A DNA stretch of 9,013 bases. It comes from Pseudomonadota bacterium (lineage in GTDB: Bacteria; Desulfobacterota; JAPLJL01). Within the stretch, counting starts at the first letter, position 1. Each line of letters opens with the position of its first letter. The notes below the pieces were generated by a model, which saw only the letters and a program-made list of their open reading frames with translations, searched no databases and was not told the DNA's origin. Made by a program: the position numbers and the translations under genes. Of the stretch, positions 6,311-9,013 are shown one piece after another. The stretch spans positions 1 through 9,013 of the forward strand of contig JAPLJL010000335.1 in the NCBI GenBank assembly GCA_026388615.1. The letters run 5' to 3'.

Positions 6311-7534
6311 CTACCTTTTAAGTATATGCAGAGCCATGGCGGCCGCGTCCACCCCCAGGATGCCTCCGCCGTTGTGGGTCATCCCGACCCGCGGGCTTCC
6401 CGCCTGGCGCTTCCCCGCGGAACCCCGGAGCTGGTGGACGACCTCGTGGATCTGTCCCAGGCCGGTGGCCCCGATCGGGTGGCCCTTGGAGGCGAGTCCG
6501 CCGGAGGTATTGACCGGCTTCTTTCCGTCGATTTCCATCCGGCCCTCGTCGATCCATTTGGCCGCTTCCTCCCCGGGGCAGATCCCGAGCTCGATCAGGG
6601 TGATGATCTCCGAGGGGGAGGTGGTGTCGTGCACCTCGATTATGTCGATCTCGCCCGGACCCACCCCGGCCATCTGGAAGGCCCGGGGCCCGAGGCGCTT
6701 GGTCAGGGAATCGTCCAGCCCGGCGGAGAGCTTGCCGCTGCCGACCACGCTGGCCGCGATCCAGACCGGCTTGTCCGTGAAACGGGCCGCCTTTTCCCGG
6801 GAACAGATGATGGCGGCCGCGGCCCCGTCGCCGATGGGGGCGCACATCATCCGGGTCAGGGGGAAGGAGACATCGCCCGATTTCAGGACCTGCTCTATGG
6901 TCACGGCTTCCTGGTACTGGGCGTTCGGGTTGAGGGCGCCGTTCTTGTGGCTCTTGACCGCGATCTTGGCGAAGTGGTTCTGGGTCAGCCCGTACTGCTC
7001 CATCACGATCCGGGTGTAGTAGGCGTACATGTCCATGAAGACGGAGCGCTTCTCGCCGCTCCCTTCCTTGATGATTTCCTCGCTCGAGCCCCGGCTGGCC
7101 TGGAAGCTTTCCAGGTAGGCCTTGAACATATCGACGTCCACCGCCGTTCCCAGGGCCGCGAAGGATTTTTTCTTGTCCAGGTCGTAGAGCTTCTCGAAAC
7201 CGACGATCAGGGCCAGGTCGTAAAGCCCGGAGGCGACCGCGTTCCAGCCGAGATGGAGGGCGGTGCTGGAGCTGGCGCAGGCGTTCTCGATGTTGTACAT
7301 CGGGATGCCTTCGATCCCGAGGGGCGCGAGCGAGACCTGGGCCTTGATCATCTCCTGCCCGGTCATCAGGCCCGGCACCCCACTGCCCATGTAGGCGGCC
7401 TCGATTTCCGGGTAGGAAACCCCGGCGTCCGCGGTCACCTTCTCCACCGCCTCCCGGACCAGATCCTTCATGTTCCGCTCGAGGTGCTTCCCGAAGCGGG
7501 TCATGCCCACGCCGACGATCGCCACGTCTCTCAT
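6311..7534 (-). CDS. SCP-x type thiolase (acetyl-CoA acetyltransferase family)
   Basis: The protein is 407 aa, the usual size for thiolases of the SCP-x/lipid-transfer branch, which cleave 3-ketoacyl-CoA with CoA or run the reverse condensation. Catalytic residues seen: nucleophile C86 in NIENACASSSTALHLGW, H302 in IEVHDTTSPSE, and H352 in GHPIGATGLGQ. The C-terminal site that is a CxG loop in classical thiolases reads THNGGG (386-391), as is typical of SCP-x relatives. NTSGGLASKGHP (342-353) is also characteristic. There is no membrane segment or signal peptide. The start has AAGGAAAG about 5 nt upstream. It is the first gene of a tight operon with the CoA ligase and has a roughly 210-nt leader with hairpin repeats. 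Many bacterial SCP-x thiolases are paired with a small DUF35 (zinc ribbon/OB-fold) protein; none is visible here. Substrate chain or ring is not predictable from sequence alone. Confidence 0.92.
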   Translation of the reverse strand: MRDVAIVGVGMTRFGKHLERNMKDLVREAVEKVTADAGVSYPEIEAAYMGSGVPGLMTGQEMIKAQVSLAPLGIEGIPMYNIENACASSSTALHLGWNAVASGLYDLALIVGFEKLYDLDKKKSFAALGTAVDVDMFKAYLESFQASRGSSEEIIKEGSGEKRSVFMDMYAYYTRIVMEQYGLTQNHFAKIAVKSHKNGALNPNAQYQEAVTIEQVLKSGDVSFPLTRMMCAPIGDGAAAAIICSREKAARFTDKPVWIAASVVGSGKLSAGLDDSLTKRLGPRAFQMAGVGPGEIDIIEVHDTTSPSEIITLIELGICPGEEAAKWIDEGRMEIDGKKPVNTSGGLASKGHPIGATGLGQIHEVVHQLRGSAGKRQAGSPRVGMTHNGGGILGVDAAAMALHILKR

Positions 7535-7569
7535 GATCTTTCCTTTTGGTTTCGCGATTCTTTTTTTTC

Positions 7570-7653
7570 GTCATTCCGCAGTTAATGCGGCCTGCCCGAG
7601 CTGACGCTCGGCTGGCCCCGAGGCTCGCCCAGGGTGTCGGCCAGGGAATCCAG
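7570..7653. repeat. REP/dRS3-like element, larger copy with internal hairpins
   Basis: The element starts with GTCATTCC (7570-7577) and ends with GGAATCCAG (7645-7653), the same terminal sequences as the two short copies at 7666-7729 but in opposite orientation. Inside are two small stems: CCGCA/TGCGG (7576-7590) and CCGAGC/GCTCGG (7596-7611). It lies in the untranslated leader of the thiolase gene, 36 bp before its start codon. Confidence 0.65.
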
Positions 7654-7665
7654 TATTTTTTTCGC

Positions 7666-7729
7666 CTGGATTCCCACTTTCGTGGGAATGACAAGCGGGG
7701 GACTGGATTCCGGCTTTCGCCGGAATGAC
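7666..7729. repeat. Two direct 27-bp dRS3-like hairpin repeats
   Basis: Copies at 7666-7692 and 7703-7729 share CTGGATTCC at one end and GGAATGAC at the other, and each holds a perfect 8-bp stem (7670-7689 and 7707-7726). The inner stem bases differ between copies (CAC/GTG against GGC/GCC) but pairing is kept, that is, the changes compensate. On the transcribed minus strand both loops read GAAA, a stable tetraloop. The ATTCCC...GGGAAT form is like the dRS3 repeats of Neisseria and similar dispersed repeats elsewhere. Confidence 0.8.
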
Positions 7730-7752
7730 GGCCAAAAACATTTCTGAGCGGA

Positions 7753-7781
7753 AGAATAGACTATTTGGACTGATCAGTCAA
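7753..7781 (-). promoter_or_regulatory. Sigma70-like promoter of the thiolase-ligase operon
   Basis: On the minus strand, -35 TTGACT (7781-7776, 5 of 6 consensus bases) is followed after exactly 17 bp by -10 TATTCT (7758-7753, 4 of 6). Transcription would start near 7746, giving a leader of about 210 nt that includes the hairpin repeats. The palindrome at 7768-7779 covers the end of the -35 box and part of the spacer, a place where a bound repressor would block polymerase. Confidence 0.6.
7768..7779. promoter_or_regulatory. Palindromic operator, probable TetR-type site
   Basis: GACTGATCAGTC is a perfect 12-bp palindrome. It overlaps the -35 box and spacer of the promoter reading into the thiolase gene. 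Length, symmetry and position fit a TetR-family operator, and the TetR-containing regulator is encoded next door. That this regulator binds here is inference. Confidence 0.6.
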
Positions 7782-7818
7782 GTATAAAAATAGTTTTTTA
7801 CGGATTTATTTACTATAG

Positions 7819-7950
7819 ATGGTTCAAAATCCGGCCGGGAATCCGAAACGGATATTCATCGGTTACATCGTCAGTAAATCCGGGGATATTTCGGACGGAG
7901 AGGGGGATGCACTGGAGCCGGTCCGGGAAAGGGCCGGCGCGGCGTATTAA
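7819..7950 (+). CDS. Possible small protein (43 aa), weakly supported
   Basis: An ATG at 7819 opens 43 codons ending at TAA (7948-7950), starting MVQNPAGNPKRIFIGYIVSK. Third codon positions are fairly GC-rich, which is why I list it. Against it: no Shine-Dalgarno sequence (the ATG follows an in-frame TAG directly), no clear promoter, no recognised motif, and it faces against every other gene here. It could be a chance frame or a gene remnant. It contains an 8-bp stem (7917-7938) that may shape its apparent coding bias. Confidence 0.18.
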   Translation: MVQNPAGNPKRIFIGYIVSKSGDISDGEGDALEPVRERAGAAY

Positions 7951-7990
7951 GTGTATAGTTAGTGAATAGTTTCCGGATGGCTAGCGGAAG

Positions 7991-8908
7991 TCAGCCTTTC
8001 CGCTTTTCCGGAATCGATAAGCCACGGATCAGAAGCCCGAAAAAGGTTTTCTTGATCTCGTCCGGGGAGATCTCGGGGTTGACCGCCCGGAGGTAGGAGA
8101 GGCTTTCGAAAATCCCGATCAGGAGCGTGCCCACAATCCGCCGGTCGGCGTGTTGGAAGAGGCCCTGCTGGACGCCCTTAGCGAAATCGGATTCAAGGGG
8201 GCGGCGGATGGAAAGGATGATGTCCCGGCCAAGGTTCTGAACCTTGGGGTCCGGGTCCAGGAGCGCCTCCCGGGCCAGGTCGATCATCACCGCGAACTCA
8301 GGCAGGACGGGGAGGACGGTCTCGGCCCGGAGGATGAGGCGCTTCAGGGGATCCTTTTCCTCCCGGATCTCGGCCAGGCCCCGGGAAAAAAGCTCCCGAA
8401 AGATCCGGGGGGCGCATTCAAGGAAAAGCTCTTTCTTGTCGGAAAAATAAAAATAAAAAGTGCCCTTGCCGATGTCCAGGTCCCGGGTCACGTCGCTGAC
8501 GCGGGTGTTGCGGTACCCCTTTTCGCGGAAGAGGCGGGAGCCCGCCTCCAGGATGATTTCCCGGGTCTTTTTTCCTTTCGATTGCCGGGGTTCCCGGGAA
8601 CGGGGCGGTGCGGTTTTTTCCCGGGCGAAGGCGGGATCGAGTTTAGTCCCGAAGGCCTCCGGGTTTTCCGCTTCGCGGTCGGCAATCATCCGGCGGATGG
8701 CGAGAAGCGGGACCCCCCGGCCTTTCACCTCCCGGATGAAGCGGAGCTTTCTCAGGTGGGCTTCATCGTAATAAGCCATGGTCTTCCCGGTGCGCGCCGG
8801 GGGGTGGAGGAGCTTTTGGGCCAGGTAGAAGTGGATGGTGCGGCGGGGGAGGCCGGACAATTTCTCGAGCTCGGCGATTTTATAATGCTTTTTTTCCCGC
8901 GGGGTCAT
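7991..8908 (-). CDS. Dual-domain transcriptional regulator: MerR-type HTH fused to TetR family
   Basis: The 305-aa protein has two DNA-binding domains. Residues 9-75 form a MerR-type winged helix: YKIAELEKLSGLPRRTIHFYL, then the wing with RTGKTMAYYDEAHLRKLRFI. A charged, probably flexible linker (about 80-113, rich in Arg, Lys and Pro) leads to a TetR-type HTH at 114-160: TREIILEAGSRLFREKGYRNTR, then VTRDLDIGKGTFYFYFSDKKELF. Residues 165-300 match a TetR ligand-binding and dimerisation region. TetR proteins are usually about 200 aa, so the MerR part is an addition rather than a miscalled start: it is in frame, complete, and lies just after a good promoter. The Shine-Dalgarno is weak (GGAT about 10 nt upstream). 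It lies upstream of the thiolase-ligase operon in the same direction and probably represses it; the effector may be an acyl-CoA, which is only inference. Confidence 0.9.
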   Translation of the reverse strand: MTPREKKHYKIAELEKLSGLPRRTIHFYLAQKLLHPPARTGKTMAYYDEAHLRKLRFIREVKGRGVPLLAIRRMIADREAENPEAFGTKLDPAFAREKTAPPRSREPRQSKGKKTREIILEAGSRLFREKGYRNTRVSDVTRDLDIGKGTFYFYFSDKKELFLECAPRIFRELFSRGLAEIREEKDPLKRLILRAETVLPVLPEFAVMIDLAREALLDPDPKVQNLGRDIILSIRRPLESDFAKGVQQGLFQHADRRIVGTLLIGIFESLSYLRAVNPEISPDEIKKTFFGLLIRGLSIPEKRKG

Positions 8909-8931
8909 GGTTTGCTATCCAGTAACTGTAC

Positions 8932-8960
8932 ATAATAAAGGATAAATTTGATCAAGACAA
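8932..8960 (-). promoter_or_regulatory. Sigma70-like promoter of the regulator gene
   Basis: On the minus strand, -35 TTGTCT (8960-8955, 4 of 6) and -10 TATTAT (8937-8932, 5 of 6) are separated by exactly 17 bp. Transcription would start near 8925, leaving only about 16 nt before the ATG at 8908, consistent with the weak ribosome binding site. Confidence 0.5.
8948..8955. promoter_or_regulatory. Short palindrome TTGATCAA, possible autoregulatory half of the operator family
   Basis: This 8-bp palindrome overlaps the -35 box edge and spacer of the regulator promoter. It shares the TGATCA core with the 12-bp palindrome at 7768-7779, and on the minus strand both are preceded by TACTTG at nearly the same distance. 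It may be a weaker site for the same regulator, but 8 bp is short. Confidence 0.3.
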
Positions 8961-8994
8961 GTACCGGTGAAAAATATGCGGGAGGGCTAAGTAA

Positions 8995-9013
8995 ATGTTG
9001 ATATATATCTTTT
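8995..9013 (+). CDS. Possible start of a divergent gene, cut by the window edge
   Basis: An ATG at 8995 on the plus strand follows GGGAGGG with a 9-nt gap from GGAGG, a good ribosome binding site, and reads MLIYIF to the window end. Only six codons are visible, so the call rests on the ribosome site and on a divergent gene being a natural neighbour for a regulator. The AT-rich composition also fits non-coding DNA. Confidence 0.25.

Larger units (their letters stand above)
7535..7990. other. Intergenic region between the regulator and thiolase genes
   Basis: This 456-bp gap carries REP/dRS3-like repeats near the thiolase (7570-7729), a sigma70-like promoter reading towards the thiolase (7753-7781) with an overlapping palindromic operator (7768-7779), an AT-rich stretch (about 7780-7820), and a weak 43-codon plus-strand reading frame (7819-7950). 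I see no T-tailed terminator behind the regulator gene, so read-through from it cannot be excluded. Confidence 0.7.

Noticed and set aside
4912..6321. 469-codon plus-strand open frame opposite the CoA ligase
   Set aside because: It mirrors the ligase gene, has low-complexity Gly/Asp/Val/His-rich sequence and no recognisable domain. In GC-rich genes the antisense frame is often free of stops.
6029..7585. 518-codon plus-strand open frame opposite the ligase start and the whole thiolase
   Set aside because: It spans two well-supported minus-strand genes and a gap, and its sequence has no family motifs; an antisense shadow.
6318..7694. 458-codon minus-strand frame overlapping the thiolase, starting MSFPRKWESR
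   Set aside because: Its N-terminus is the translation of the REP/dRS3-like repeats, and the rest is an off-frame, Arg/Gly/Pro-rich reading of the thiolase gene.
7917..7938. 8-bp stem with one G-U pair and a GGGAAA loop, as a terminator behind the regulator gene
   Set aside because: No T-rich tail follows in either direction, so an intrinsic terminator is not supported.

Overview
The window is GC-rich bacterial chromosome (intergenic gaps are clearly more AT-rich). All six well-supported genes lie on the minus strand, so they read from right to left. The mix of an SCP-x type thiolase, a phenylacetate-CoA-ligase-like adenylating enzyme, a MerR-TetR regulator and a dehydrogenase fused to a cysteine-rich iron-sulfur module suggests an anaerobic acyl-CoA-metabolising bacterium such as a member of Desulfobacterota (former Deltaproteobacteria). 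This is inference from gene style; there is no rRNA or other marker that fixes taxonomy, apart from the polA fragment.

Layout in transcription order: (1) at 8908-7991, a 305-aa regulator with an N-terminal MerR-type HTH and a C-terminal TetR-type HTH plus ligand domain, with its own sigma70-like promoter. (2) A 456-bp gap with a perfect 12-bp palindrome overlapping a good sigma70-like promoter that reads into the next genes, a weak small ORF on the plus strand, and a cluster of REP/dRS3-like hairpin repeats in the mRNA leader. (3) A two-gene operon with a 4-bp gap: SCP-x type thiolase (7534-6311) and AMP-forming acyl/aryl-CoA ligase (6306-4930). (4) A 177-bp gap with another REP-like inverted pair, bounded by a 12-bp direct repeat exactly 160 bp apart. 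(5) A 602-aa fusion of an extended SDR (NAD-dependent epimerase/dehydratase type) with a Cys-rich region and a 2[4Fe-4S] ferredoxin module (4752-2944). (6) A 233-bp gap with two inverted arrays of degenerate 7-bp repeats. (7) A polysaccharide pyruvyl transferase family protein (2710-1421), followed by a clear intrinsic terminator. (8) A 333-bp gap with more 7-bp and 8-bp period repeats. (9) The N-terminal 362 codons of DNA polymerase I (polA), cut by the window edge.

Working together: the regulator probably controls the thiolase-ligase pair through the palindrome at the promoter, with an acyl-CoA or related compound as a plausible effector. The ligase would activate a carboxylic acid and the thiolase would cleave or form a C-C bond in the CoA ester. 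The SDR-ferredoxin protein may belong to the same operon, since the DNA between it and the ligase looks like a later insertion, and may be a redox partner step. The pyruvyl transferase-like gene and polA look like separate units. No CRISPR array, tRNA, rRNA or transposase gene was seen. The most unusual items are the SDR/Cys-rich/ferredoxin fusion, the dual-HTH regulator with its operator, and the number of different short-period repeat families in nearly every gap.
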